A stretch of DNA of 64,000 nt, from NCBI GenBank assembly GCA_019828565.1, contig JAHDYR010000007.1:930001-994000 (forward strand). The letters are read 5' to 3'. Each line of letters opens with the position of its first letter. Position 1 is the first letter of the stretch. The stretch is from Carpediemonas membranifera. Its lineage: Eukaryota; Fornicata. The notes under the pieces were generated by a model that was not told the origin of the DNA, did not search any database, and was given only the letters and a program-made list of their open reading frames with translations. The translations under genes were made by a program, and so were the position numbers. Positions 48,563 through 58,789 of the stretch are shown piece after piece.

Positions 48563-48773
48563 TTAGTATAGGATAGTTGTGGATGGGACAGTAATCATAG
48601 TGGCCAGCTATCAGTGTAAAGTTTGTCGCAGTTGACCCTCCAACGCAAGATCATGTTTCGCACTCGTGTCGCAGCGAGCGGAGGCTAGCTTCGTACATCA
48701 TGGCAGCTTGATAGAGAGCCGTTCGCTGGCCAACAGCCCGACGCGAGTCAATCTGTCGCCACCAATCTCAACC

Positions 48774-48785
48774 TTTACGTGAGCA
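48774..48785 (+). promoter_or_regulatory. TTTACGTGAGC promoter-like element
   Basis: Identical to the element at 12868 and placed about 35 bases before the ABCF2 start. Confidence 0.4.
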
Positions 48786-48818
48786 GTCAATGCGCAGTTT
48801 TGCGTCCATCGAGCTTGG

Positions 48819-50701
48819 ATGGGGCGTAAAGCACGTAAGGAAGCACGTCAGGCTGAGCTGGTGAAGGCAGCTGTTGCGGAGGTTACTGTTACGCCTGGTA
48901 CTACCACTAGTGGTACAGTGGAGGAGCCCGTCGTCACCGTTGAAGTCCAGCGGAAGCAGCTCCAAGCCGAGGACCCCATCGACACCTCGCTGTCTGTCAC
49001 AGGAAAGCTTGCCACGAGACCTACGTCGAACGACGTCAAGATCACGTCGTACAGCCTCCAGGCCTTTGGCCAGACCTTCGTTGACGACTCTACGCTCGAC
49101 CTGTCCCGCAGCCGCATCGGTCTGCTCGGCCACAACGCATCGGGGTCCACCACGCTGCTCAGGTCTATTGCTGAGCGCGAGATCCCGATCCCAGAGCACC
49201 TGGACATCTTTTTCCTTGACCGTGAGGCGCCCCCCGTCGACATGACGCCCGTGGAGTTCCTGACCGAGGACACCAAGAAGGTCCACGCCGAGCTCGAGGC
49301 TGAGGCTAACAAGATTGTGCTCGAGAACCCCAACGATCCCCGCCTTTCCGACCTGTACGAGCGGATCGAGGAGACCGAGCCAGACCTTGCCATCGCGAAG
49401 GCCACCCGCCTCCTCATGGGCCTCCAAGTGAACAAGCGCATGCGTGGCATGAAGTGCCACGAGTTCTCCGGCGGTTGGCGCATGAGAGTTGCACTGGCCA
49501 AGGCGCTCATGTTCCAGCCGGCCATCCTCCTGCTCGATGATCCCACCGCTCACCTCGACCTCGAGGCCGTCATCTGGCTCGAGCAGGAGCTGTCGCAGTT
49601 CCCCAACTGCATGGTGCTCGTATCCCACTCGGCCGATTTCTTGGACGCCGTCTGCAACAAGATCTGCGTGCTGGAGAACAAGAAGCTGTCCTACTATAAC
49701 GGCAACTACACCACCTTCCTCAGGGCCAAGAAGGACCGCGATATCGCCCAGATGAGCTCGTACAATAGAGAGCAGGCCCAGATCAAGAGCCTGCAGTCCT
49801 ACATCGACAAGTACGGCCACGGTGATGCCAAGCACGTCAAGCAGGCCAAGTCCAGGGAGAAGAAGATCGCCCGTATGGAGGAGGCGGGTCTGACTGACCG
49901 CGTCACCGTCGCCAAGACCGTCACATTCCAGTTCCCGCCGTGCACTCCCCTCCCTCCGCCCGTGCTGCAGATCAACAACGTCAGGTTCGGTTACCCGAAC
50001 TCCGCCGTGCTTTACGAGAACCTGTGGTCCTCCCTGGACATGGACTCTAGAGTATGCCTGGTCGGGCCCAACGGCAGCGGTATGTATCTCCCACGCATGG
50101 TAACACAGGAAAGTCGACGCTGATGAAGCTCTTTGCCCGCGAGCTGCACCCCCTGGCTGGCCAGGTCGTCGCCCACACTCACTGCAGGGTGGGCCACTAC
50201 CACCAGCACCTCGCAGACGCCCTCGACCTACGCATGACCCCCCTTGAGTTCATCGCCAGCAAGGACACAACCCAGCCCGCGGATCCAGACCGTGTACGGA
50301 GCCTGCTCGGGCAGTTTGATATCAGCGGGACCGCCCAGACGATGTCGATGGCCAGACTAAGCGGCGGTCAGCTCGTGAGGGTGTGCTTCGCCTGGCTGGC
50401 CGTGCAGCAGCCTAACATCCTGCTCCTCGACGAGCCCAGTAACGGCCTCGATCTTGACACGATCGACGCGCTCGCCTCTGCAATCAACGCGTTCGAGGGC
50501 GGCGTCCTCGTCATCTCTCACGACTTCAGACTCGTCAACCAAATTGCCAAGGAGATCTGGATCTGCGACAACGGACAGATCGTGAAGTTCCCGTCATCCA
50601 AGACCATTATGGACTATAAGGAGGACATGAGAAAGGGGCTCGAGGTCAAGCTCGAAAGGAGGAAACGCGTTATGAACTCACTCGGCGCTGGTCGGAAGTA
50701 A
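48819..50701 (+). CDS. ABCF2: ABCF2-type (ARB1-like) twin-ATPase protein
   Basis: Soluble ABC-F ATPase linked to ribosome biogenesis. Exon 1 is 48819-50079 and exon 2 is 50109-50701. The intron 50080-50108 (29 nt, GTATGT...AACACAG) splits the second Walker A, which becomes GPNGSGKST on splicing. The product has 617 residues. NBD2 is normal: LSGGQLVRV and ILLLDEPSNGLD. NBD1 is odd. Its Walker A is GHNASGSTT (residues 104-112) with Ser in place of the nucleotide-binding Lys, and its Walker B reads LLLDDPTAHLD with Asp replacing the catalytic Glu; its signature EFSGGWRMRVALAKAL is intact. NBD1 may therefore bind ATP weakly or not hydrolyse it. Confidence 0.9.
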
Positions 50702-50890
50702 ACGGATTCATTATGAGCGGTGAGGGCAAAACTGCGAATCTGAAGACAATTTTAGACTTGGTGATTTGCTCTCAACCAGTGACAGAATCTGATCGAAATG
50801 CACGCCTAACAACTTCGGAACATGACATGGGCTTGTGATATCGGCCCGTATCAAAGATACGGAAATCACAAGATTCGACATATATGCCTG

Positions 50891-51157
50891 TCATACTCCA
50901 AAGTCGAGCAGGATGACGCCTAAGGTAAAAAGTAAGGTAAACTCTACGAGCACCAGTGGGACATACTGAATGATTCCTCGCGTGCGGGGAATGCCACTCG
51001 GCCCAGTCGCTGAAGAGATCTCACTCGACCCTCGGTAGTCGTGGTCGACATGAACCTCAGCCTTAAACGGACCCACTGGGTCTTCCTTCAGGTTGTCGGC
51101 CCTGGCTGCGGAGACAGAGGAGAAGTATCTGCCAAGAGCTCTCAGTGTGGCGTTGGC
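50891..51157 (-). CDS. Small single-pass membrane protein, 5' end unresolved
   Basis: The reverse frame is open from 51157 down to the stop at 50891: ATLRALGRYFSSVSAARADN, then PVGPFKAEVHVDHDYRG and a C-terminal hydrophobic helix (VPLVLVEFTLLFTLGVILLD) ending DFGV. No ATG is present in this stretch, so the start probably lies in an upstream exon. The layout is that of a short tail-anchored protein such as small ER or trafficking subunits; no family is certain. Confidence 0.45.
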   Translation of the reverse strand, partial: ANATLRALGRYFSSVSAARADNLKEDPVGPFKAEVHVDHDYRGSSEISSATGPSGIPRTRGIIQYVPLVLVEFTLLFTLGVILLDFGV

Positions 51158-51185
51158 TTAAAGCAAAAAGGTGTTTATCAATTGA

Positions 51186-51440
51186 TTACTCCACACTGCC
51201 CTCCCTGAGCAGCCGAGGGTGCTTCGTCAGGTAAGCTTTGGCGGCCGGCGTATGTGCAAGCGCCTCGACTGGCTCTGTCGTAATCGCGTCGGACCCGACC
51301 CAGCGGACCTTGAGTAAACCGTCGCGGGTGTGACCCACGATCTTATCTACGAACCACTCTTCTTGGTCGCTCGAAGCGAGGTAAGCGAGCTCGCTCTCTT
51401 TGAGATCCGTCTTAAGAGGTATAAGGTGAGACAGGTGCAC
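51186..51440 (-). pseudogene. Retrotransposon C-terminal chromodomain fragment
   Basis: The reverse frame EEWFVDKIVGHTRDGLLKVR with WVGSD and LAHTPAAKAYLTKHPRL is a chromodomain of the kind found at the end of Ty3/gypsy integrases (compare EYWVEWADGSSSWEPYY of the element at 55.4 kb). Only this end remains. It lies head-to-head with the truncated forward element that starts at about 51447. Confidence 0.6.
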
Positions 51441-51446
51441 TGTCCA

Positions 51447-51946
51447 TAAAGGCGACGCCCAAGCCGAAGGAGACTATCCGCACGTACCGCAAGCTGATCC
51501 AGAACACAGCACTCGCAGAGGACCTGAAGAGGGAGGGTGTCAGCGACGATACCCTCGAGAAGGTTCAGGCCCGGGCAGCGGAACTCGCCGAGGACTACGA
51601 TGAGTGCATCGCGAAGGCGCTTCGCACTGGCCTGGTCACCCGACCGGGAAAGAAGGCCAAGACCCGGCAAGATGAGCCGGTTGAGCGGAAGGAGGCTCAG
51701 ACATCGTCTCAAGGCGCGGGTGTACGGGAGGCCAGGTTCAAGTGTTATGCTTGTGGCGGAGTGGGTCACAAGGTTGGCCGCTGCCAGGCTAAGGATGCGG
51801 AGCTGCTCCACGGCTGGTACCGGGAGTACGACAAGGACAAGAAGCAGTACGGCCGACTGACCCGGGGCCCTATCCCCGAAGGTCACCCGCGGTGGAAAGA
51901 AAGAAAGAAAGAAATTTATGGTGCTTGGATTCTGACCCCGGACTGA
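51447..51946 (+). pseudogene. gag fragment with CCHC zinc knuckle
   Basis: Open forward frame ATPKPKETIRTYRKLIQNTA to the knuckle CYACGGVGHKVGRC, then basic sequence to PIPEGHPRWK. Beyond that point the frame enters the inserted DNA and stops at 51946. The 5' part is missing: no ATG precedes it. It would bind element RNA in a virus-like particle. Confidence 0.8.
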
Positions 51947-52199
51947 GCTTGTTTCCCGTTGTCTTGGAGCTGAGTGCCCCGGGGTACTGCCTATTTCCCG
52001 TGGCAAACTGGTCAGCAGCGTTTGCCTTGGGCTTTCGGTGCTACTGTCTCCGCGGAAAGCCGATTCCAATCGCCCCAGAGGCCCTGCGGCCATCTCCGTG
52101 CAAATATGCTTTCCTGTCTCCCTGAAAGTCCGGCAACTATCCGGGGAGCCTGGGGGTCTGTCCTCGGGGCATTGACAGGCAGGATCACCCGCGGTGGAA
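51898..52199. mobile_element. 302-bp insertion with 15-bp target duplication inside gag-pol
   Basis: TCACCCGCGGTGGAA at 51883-51897 is repeated at 52185-52199. Between them lie bases unrelated to the element, starting with an (AAAG)n run and ending GACAGGCAGGA. The gag frame before the first repeat and the pol frame after the second are in the same phase over the repeated bases, so the polyprotein was continuous before the insertion. The purine run next to one target copy resembles a short retroposon, but the family is unknown. Confidence 0.8.
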
Positions 52200-52200
52200 G

Positions 52201-53500
52201 GTGCAGTCTGTAAAGGCTGAGAAGTACGCACACACGTGGGAGTTGGTTATGGATGTTCGCGTGAATCCGAAGAAGCCGGCGGTGCGGATGCGCGTCGGCC
52301 CCGACACGCGGGCGAACGTTGCTGTGGCGAGCCCAGCCTGGGTCGCCGCACTGGTGCACGCAGGGGCACGAGAGGTCACCCCTCCGGACGACCTGGTGAT
52401 CCAGACTTTCACAGGAGACGGACGAAGACCAGACAATGCGTGCGAGGTATGGATCGGGCGATCGAAGGCCCGAGGGCTCGGCACGTATGTGCAGGCACGG
52501 GTGACCGTGTATGGGTGTGCCGGAGTGACAGACACGCTGATTCCGTTCCAAACGGTCAAGGACTTGGGCCTGTTGGCAGAGGACACGGACGACGCGGACG
52601 AGGGCGAAGTAGAGGCCGAGCTAGTGGAGGAGATGTTCCGGGTGCAGCAGGCACATGCGGAACTCCGGCACAGTCTGGCCGAGAAGGACCCTCAGCTTAG
52701 CTCAATGCTGACTGAGTTCGGCGAGGTGTTCGGGCCGCTAGGGCCAGAGCCGGCAAAGGCGCCGCCTTACCCGATCGACCTAATGACGGAGCAAGAGATT
52801 CGAGAACCCGCGAGACAGCTATCTCCCGTGATGGAAGAGGTGGCGCAGAATCAGGTGGAAGAGTGGCTCAGGCAGGGTATAGTGCGGAGGTCGACGTCCG
52901 GCTACGCGTCACCTATCGTATTGGTTAAGAAGAAGAATGGCACGTGGCGACTATGCGTCGACTACCGCCGGCTGAATGCGACAACGAAGACCCTGGCCGC
53001 GCCCGTGAAGGACGTGAAGAGACTACTAGCCCAATTGGCGGGGGCAAAGCTGTTCTCGACACTGGACCTCACATCGGGATATAATCAGTTCGCAGTTCGG
53101 GAGCAAGACCGCGCGAAGACGGCGTTCATCACGCCGTTCGGCCTGTTCGAGTTCGAGAGACTGCCGTTCGGGTTGAAGAATGCTCCTGCGTTCTTTCAGA
53201 CGGCGATGGACGACGTACTCAAGGGAATTCCCGGTGTGTTGGTATATATTGACGACATCCTGATAATGGCGAACTCACGGGAAGAGATGAGAGATCGAAT
53301 CAGGACTGTGCTTGACCGACTCAAGAAGCACGGGCTGCGCGCGAACCTGGAGAAGTGCAGGTTTGCCCAGTCGAGCGTGGAGTTCCTCGGACACATTGTC
53401 GACCAGGACGGTGTCAGGATCAGTGACGACAAGGTTCGGGCAGTGCAAGAGTTCGAGCGGCCGACCACCCAGAAACAGCTGCGGAGGTTATTGGCTTGGC
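52201..53500 (+). pseudogene. pol part 1: protease-like region and reverse transcriptase
   Basis: The protease position reads RMRVGPDTRANVAVASPAWV, lacking the D-S/T-G triad. The reverse transcriptase is complete: GYASPIVLVKKKNGTWRLCV followed by DYRRLN, FSTLDLTSGYNQ, LPFGLKNAPAFFQ and the catalytic VYIDDILIMA, then LEKCRFAQSSVEFLGHIV. The frame breaks after QKQLRRLL, where the RNase H frame takes over. Confidence 0.85.
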
Positions 53501-54380
53501 GAACTGGTTCAGGGGGTTCACCCCCGACCTAGCGATGCATTTGGCCCCACTGAATGACGCACTCAAGGACCGACAGACGGCCTGGACAGACGAGAGGCAA
53601 GCCGCGTTCAGCGATGTGAAGAGAGCGATCGCGGACCACCTGAAGCTGACACACATCGACTATAAGAAGCCGTTGATAGTCAGAACAGACGCGTCGGACA
53701 TCGGTCTGGGAGGGATTCTATGCATGGAGACGGACAAGGGCGAGGAACCAGTCGCTGTCTATAGCCGGGCGTTCAGAGGGGCAGAGACACGATGGACTGT
53801 GGGTGAGAAAGAGTGCTGTGCTATCGTTGAGTGCGTGCGGCGCTGGAGAATGTACCTACAGGGCTATCCTTTCCGCCTAGAGACGGACCATCGGAACTTG
53901 CTATATATGGAGCGGAAGGCCGCGAGTCAGAAGGTGCAACGCTGGAAGCTACTGCTGCAGGAATTCAGTTTCAACGTGGTTCACGTTGCTGGAGAGAAGA
54001 ATGTAGTGGCGGATGCGCTGTCACGGGCATTTGTACAGCAAGTAAGGAGCGATAGACCCGCTAGGACCCGTAGACCACCGCAGCGACTGATGGACGATGA
54101 GTTTTACCAGATAGCGAGCGACGACGAAGACTCACCAGTGCAGGATAGCGCGGAGGAAGAAGTCGAAGTCGAGGAACCCAGAGAGGATCACTCTCGCGAG
54201 GCACAGGCCGACGCCGAGCGGCGCCGAGAGATGAGCCTACGGGCATCGCGGGGCGAGCTGACGGAGGATGACAAGGTGCAACTGATCACATGGGCACACC
54301 AGGGCGAGGGCGAACACCTGGGGCGTCTGTCGACGTACCACACGCTTAAGCACAAGGGGGTACCACTGGAAGGGAATGTG
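53496..54380 (+). pseudogene. pol part 2: RNase H and linker
   Basis: Continues NWFRGFTPDLAMHLAPLNDA, IVRTDASDIGLGGIL, YSRAFRGAETRW, YPFRLETDHRNLLYM and VADALSRAF, the standard order of the Ty3/gypsy RNase H. An acidic linker of about 120 residues follows (DEFYQIASDDEDS). The frame drifts off after KGVPLEGN, where the integrase frame begins. Confidence 0.82.
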
Positions 54381-55536
54381 GGACCAGGTGCAGATGTTTG
54401 TCTCGACCTGTACCTGTCAGAAGCTTGCCTCGGTCGATACTGTGAAGTTGAAGATGGGCACAGAGATGGTTGACGGCCCGATGCAGAAGGTAGCAATCGA
54501 TACTATGAAGGTGACGCCGGAGAGCGAGGAGGGTCACAAGTACGTGTTCGTAATGGTGGACCTATTCTCCCGGTGGCTGGAGATCTTCCCGACCAAGGAC
54601 AAGACAGCGGAGTCAGCAGCAGAGGCTGTAACATGGTGGATTGCGCGTCACGGACCCATGAAGACTCTGCATTCCGATCAAGGGACGGAGTTCCTCAACG
54701 AGACTATCAAGGAGATCCTGCAACGTTTCGGCTCTGGCCAGACGACGACATTCCCGTACCATCCCCCTGGGAACGGAGGGTGTGAGCGGGCGAATCGCAG
54801 GGTATTATCACGGTTGCGGGGTATGGTGTTGGATTGGGGCGAGCCTGAGCAGTGGCACAAGTATATCCCCATAGTCCAGCGACAGCTGAATACTGAGTTC
54901 TGTAGCGCCACAGGGACGACAGCCGCAGCTATTATGCAAGGCATGTTCGGCCCAGAGCCGCATGGCACTATGCCAAGGGCGGTGGAGGCGAAGATCCAAC
55001 TGGACGTAGAGGAGGCGGATCAGGAGCAGCAACTATTCATACGGGACGTTCGGAAGCAAGCCAATGAGGTACAGCAGCGTTTGTTGGCCCAACGTGAGCG
55101 GCGCATGCAGGGTTGGACAGTGCCGTCCTGGACAGTGGGACAACTAGTCATGGTACTACCAGGAGTGCGAACAGCGAAGCTATTGCCGACATGGAAGGGA
55201 CCGTACAAGGTTCTGGGGGTAATGGAGCATGGATGCAAGTTGCAGAGCCTGGAGGACACAAGTTTGCAGATTGACGTTCACAATGACCGCCTGAAGTCAT
55301 TCCGAGCAGATCGACTGTCGGAACAGCAGTTAGTGGAGTTGAATGGGAGAGATGCTGCAGAGCTGATGGTGCTCCGGATTACGGACCATCGGGACTCCGA
55401 GGTCCAGGGCCGTGAGTACTGGGTCGAGTGGGCAGACGGGTCCAGCTCGTGGGAGCCCTACTACGTGGTGGCTCGGCTGGAGGCGCTAGATGCCTACTTG
55501 ACTGCGGGTCAGCCACGGGAAGGCGGTGTAATGTGA
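54376..55536 (+). pseudogene. pol part 3: integrase and chromodomain
   Basis: Starts with the second half of the zinc-binding domain (CTCQK) and carries the DDE core: VAIDTMKV, LHSDQGTEFLNE, and CERANRRVLS, where the expected catalytic Glu is in CERANR. The GPY-like end (LLPTWKGPYKVLGVMEHG) and a chromodomain (REYWVEWADGSSSWEPYYVV) follow. The frame is intact over these 386 residues, so damage is confined to its junctions. Confidence 0.85.
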
Positions 55537-55602
55537 TATTTATAGTTGGGTCTGCCCCGCAGGTTAAAGCAGTTCATTCGTTCATTGAGGATCCTAGAAG
55601 AG

Positions 55603-58600
55603 CTACAACTGCCCTTTGTCGGCGAGGAGCGGTGTTACGACGGCATTGTAATCGTGCACTGTGACGACCTTGAATGGGCCTGCGTGACCGTGGAGCTTGG
55701 TCTCTTGAATATTCTTTCGAAGCACGAAGTCTCCTGGCTTCAGTTTGGTCTTCGTGGGAGCCTCTGCCCTCCCTTCACGGTGGCGCTTGGCCTTCTCGTG
55801 AAGTTGCGCGGACCGAACGAGCTTGCTGAGTAGAGTGTCGGTCGTGGTGAGGTACTCTGCGACTGAGTGGAGGGGGTTGTTGTCGGCGTAGTCCGAAGCG
55901 TCTTTCGGGCGGATCACCTGGCGTGAGGCCGCCGCTGTACCGTAAAGCAGCTCCATAGGGGTGAAGCCTGTCGTTGAGTGTGTCGTGGTGTTGAGGATCC
56001 AGGCTACATAGGGGAGTATGTGGGTCGACCACTCGGAGAACTTGTCGAATTCGAGGGCTAGTACCCTCATGTGACGTTTGATTTCTCTGTTGACCCGCTC
56101 GACCAGCCCGTTGGACTGTGGGTGGAAGGGTGTGGTCTTGTGGTGGCTGGCGTTGAGCCTCTCGATGAGACCGGTGACGATTCTGTTGGCATATTCCGGT
56201 CCACCGTCAGTGTGTAAGACCTCTGGAATCCCGTGCCGGCAAATGATGGACCAGATGGCCGCCGCGGCCGAGTCGGCGTTGTTAGAAGGCGATGGTATGA
56301 GCTCGGTAAACCTGGTGAACATGTCGGTGACTACGACTACGTAACGGTTACCGGCTGTGTCCTGACTGATGGGCCCGAGCGTGTCGACAGCGATCCTGGC
56401 GAAGGGCGCGTTGCTCGTGGTGGTGCCTATCTTCACCTTCAGAAAGTTCTTGAGTCTGGTCTTCTGGCAGATCAGACATGAGTCGATAGCTGTACTGACG
56501 CTCTGCTCGAGGTTAGGCCAGTCCATGCCGCGGTCCCTGATCGCCTGAGCGGACTTCTTGACGCCCATGTGGAAACGATGACCCTCGCGTAGGGCTGCGG
56601 GCCGGCATGCAGCCGGGACGAAGATCCTGCCGCGGTAGCGGATGATCCCGTCGTTGTCAGTTGTGCAATGCTTTGACGGCTTCTCCTCTGGGTGGTCCTT
56701 CTGCGCAGCTATGACTGTCTCACGCAGTGTCTCAAGTGCGACCTCCTCTATGTCTGTCGGAACGTCGAACGGGTATCGCGATAGGAAATCAGCCGTGACG
56801 TTGTCTGACCCTGCGAGGTGCTCAATAGTGAAGTGGAACTCAAGCAGCGTCATGAGCCATCTGCGATGCTTTCGGTTCGTCGCCGCTTTTGCGTGTAATG
56901 CGACTAAATTCTTGTGGTCGGTCCTGACTGTAAGGTCCGGGTGTCCGATGAATAGTGGCTGAAGGTCTGGCCTTGTCAGGCAGTAGACTAGAGCGAAGAG
57001 CTCTTGGTCATAGGTTGACCATCTGCGCTGGACGTCCGAGAACGCCTTGCTGAAATAACTGACGACTCTCCAGCTGCCCTGTTCTAGCTGTAGCAGGATC
57101 CCACCCGCGCCTACGAGGCTGGCGTCTGTCTCGAGCCTCCATGGGAGCGATATGTCCGGTATGGCGAGCGTCTTCGCGTCTGCAAGTGAGTGGAGAACCT
57201 TCTCGAGCGCGTCCTTCTGAGCCTGGCCCCACTTGACGGTAGCGTCCTTGCGGAGCAGCGCGTTAACGGGCTCGAGCAGCTCTTGGCTGGACGGTATGAA
57301 CTCAGCAACATAGTTGATGTGACCAAGCACTTGGCGGACCCCGTGGACATTAGTCGGCCTCGGTAGATCGCGGATTGCGGCGATGCGTGTGGGTGTGGGG
57401 CGTCTGCCCTCCGATGAGATGATCTCACCCAGCGCATGTACCTCCTTGTACCCGAAGTGGCACTTCTCAAGCCGTAGTCTGATGTTGTGGTCCTTCAGGA
57501 TGCTGAGTGTGGACTTGATGGTGGCTAGGAGCTCTTCAGGAGTGCTCGCGCCTCCCATTATGTCGTCTATATAGTTGCGGACTCGGTTGTCGTAGACGGG
57601 CCTGAGTGTCTGGGCTACGGCGCGCTGAAACTGCGCCGGCAGGTTACGAAGCCCGAAGGGGGCGAAGAGATACTCCTTGAACGCGCCTGGCACACGGAAC
57701 GCGGTGAGGTAGACATCATCGGGTCTAACGGGCATCTGATGGAAGCCCTGTCGTAAGTCCATGGTGAAGAAGTAGCTCGACCCGACAAGATCTTGGACGA
57801 GGTGCTTGATGTCCGTCATGGGGAATGCGTCGGGGATCGTGTTCTTGTTGATGTCTCTGTAGTCGCAGCAGAGTCTCAGCGGCTTGCGCGTGGTTGCATC
57901 TGAGCGGCGGTCGACGATGACCACTGGGCTGGCGACGTGTCCGTGGGCGTCTCTGATGATGCCCTGTGCCTCCAAGTCGGCGAGTTGTTGGTTGACCTCA
58001 TCTCTCCAAGCAGGGCGAATAGGCCGCGCGGCAGCCTGTGGTAGGTAGGCCCCGGGAACGAGGTCGATCGTGGCATGTGGCAGCTTGGCGCCGCCTGGTG
58101 CAAGCTTGGGAAGGAAGACGGTGTCTCTGTACTTCTCCAGCTCGGACTCGAGCTCGTCCTCGAGGGGGAACTTCGGGTCTATGTCGAACGGAACGTGATC
58201 GGGCTCATCCACCTCGTCGACGTATTCATGGAGGCGCGAAGAGTCGTAGAGGTCGTCGCCGTCGTCTGAATTGCCGTCTTCGTCGAAGAGCTCGTCGATG
58301 AACTCGTGGGGGAACGGCGCAAACTCCGATGTATCCTCGGTGGTCGTCGTTGGAAGTGAGATGTGGATGCCTTGATCCGTCATCAGGCCGATGTGGCGAA
58401 GGACATCAGCTCCTAGGAGCATCTTGCTGGATTTTCCCGGGATGACGGGGATGATCCAAGAAAGCTGAACGGGATGTGGGATGATGTCAGCGATCGTAAT
58501 AGTGGCTTCGATTGCTGTCTTATCCTCAATCAGGCGTTGATCTGCCGCTTTGAGCTGTAAATCGTGCGTGGTGATCTTGATGTTGTCGTTTTGCTTCAGA

Positions 58601-58770
58601 TCGTTGAATGTCTTGGCGGAAATGCACGTTCTTGCTGCAGCTGGATCTATCTTAGCTACTATCTCCGTGTTAGCGACCTTGATGGTGTGATAGATGGCTT
58701 TTCCCGAGGCGCGGTGATCTTCGACTTCGTCGATATCGGAGTCGGAGTCGGATGACTCGTAGAGCTCGTT
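55603..58770 (-). CDS. Ty3/gypsy pol, single open frame (protease-like, RT, RNase H, integrase)
   Basis: The reverse frame is open from about 58770, with its first ATG at 58422. Order: protease-like region (EIVAKIDPAAARTCIS, with DPA where D-S/T-G is expected, and MLLGADVLRHIG); RT with FTMDLRQGFHQM, FGLRNLPAQFQ and NYIDDIMGG; RNase H with WRLETDASLVGAGGIL; integrase with the zinc-site end CLICQKTR, DDE residues in VDTLGP, HTDGGPEY and VERVNRE; and a GPF-like end. No stops or frameshifts occur within it, so this element moved more recently than the forward one. No chromodomain is seen. Confidence 0.88.
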   Translation of the reverse strand, partial: NELYESSDSDSDIDEVEDHRASGKAIYHTIKVANTEIVAKIDPAAARTCISAKTFNDLKQNDNIKITTHDLQLKAADQRLIEDKTAIEATITIADIIPHPVQLSWIIPVIPGKSSKMLLGADVLRHIGLMTDQGIHISLPTTTTEDTSEFAPFPHEFIDELFDEDGNSDDGDDLYDSSRLHEYVDEVDEPDHVPFDIDPKFPLEDELESELEKYRDTVFLPKLAPGGAKLPHATIDLVPGAYLPQAAARPIRPAWRDEVNQQLADLEAQGIIRDAHGHVASPVVIVDRRSDATTRKPLRLCCDYRDINKNTIPDAFPMTDIKHLVQDLVGSSYFFTMDLRQGFHQMPVRPDDVYLTAFRVPGAFKEYLFAPFGLRNLPAQFQRAVAQTLRPVYDNRVRNYIDDIMGGASTPEELLATIKSTLSILKDHNIRLRLEKCHFGYKEVHALGEIISSEGRRPTPTRIAAIRDLPRPTNVHGVRQVLGHINYVAEFIPSSQELLEPVNALLRKDATVKWGQAQKDALEKVLHSLADAKTLAIPDISLPWRLETDASLVGAGGILLQLEQGSWRVVSYFSKAFSDVQRRWSTYDQELFALVYCLTRPDLQPLFIGHPDLTVRTDHKNLVALHAKAATNRKHRRWLMTLLEFHFTIEHLAGSDNVTADFLSRYPFDVPTDIEEVALETLRETVIAAQKDHPEEKPSKHCTTDNDGIIRYRGRIFVPAACRPAALREGHRFHMGVKKSAQAIRDRGMDWPNLEQSVSTAIDSCLICQKTRLKNFLKVKIGTTTSNAPFARIAVDTLGPISQDTAGNRYVVVVTDMFTRFTELIPSPSNNADSAAAAIWSIICRHGIPEVLHTDGGPEYANRIVTGLIERLNASHHKTTPFHPQSNGLVERVNREIKRHMRVLALEFDKFSEWSTHILPYVAWILNTTTHSTTGFTPMELLYGTAAASRQVIRPKDASDYADNNPLHSVAEYLTTTDTLLSKLVRSAQLHEKAKRHREGRAEAPTKTKLKPGDFVLRKNIQETKLHGHAGPFKVVTVHDYNAVVTPLLADKGQL

Positions 58771-58789
58771 GACGTCGCTCTCGAGGCGG

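Larger units (their letters stand above)
51447..55536 (+). mobile_element. Ty3/gypsy chromodomain retrotransposon, degenerate
   Basis: Forward gag-protease-RT-RNase H-integrase-chromodomain order, the chromovirus layout. No LTR is visible on either side, the gag start is missing, a 302-bp insertion splits gag from pol, and two frame changes (near 53495 and 54370) interrupt pol. It lies tail-to-tail with the reverse element ending at 55603. Confidence 0.88.
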
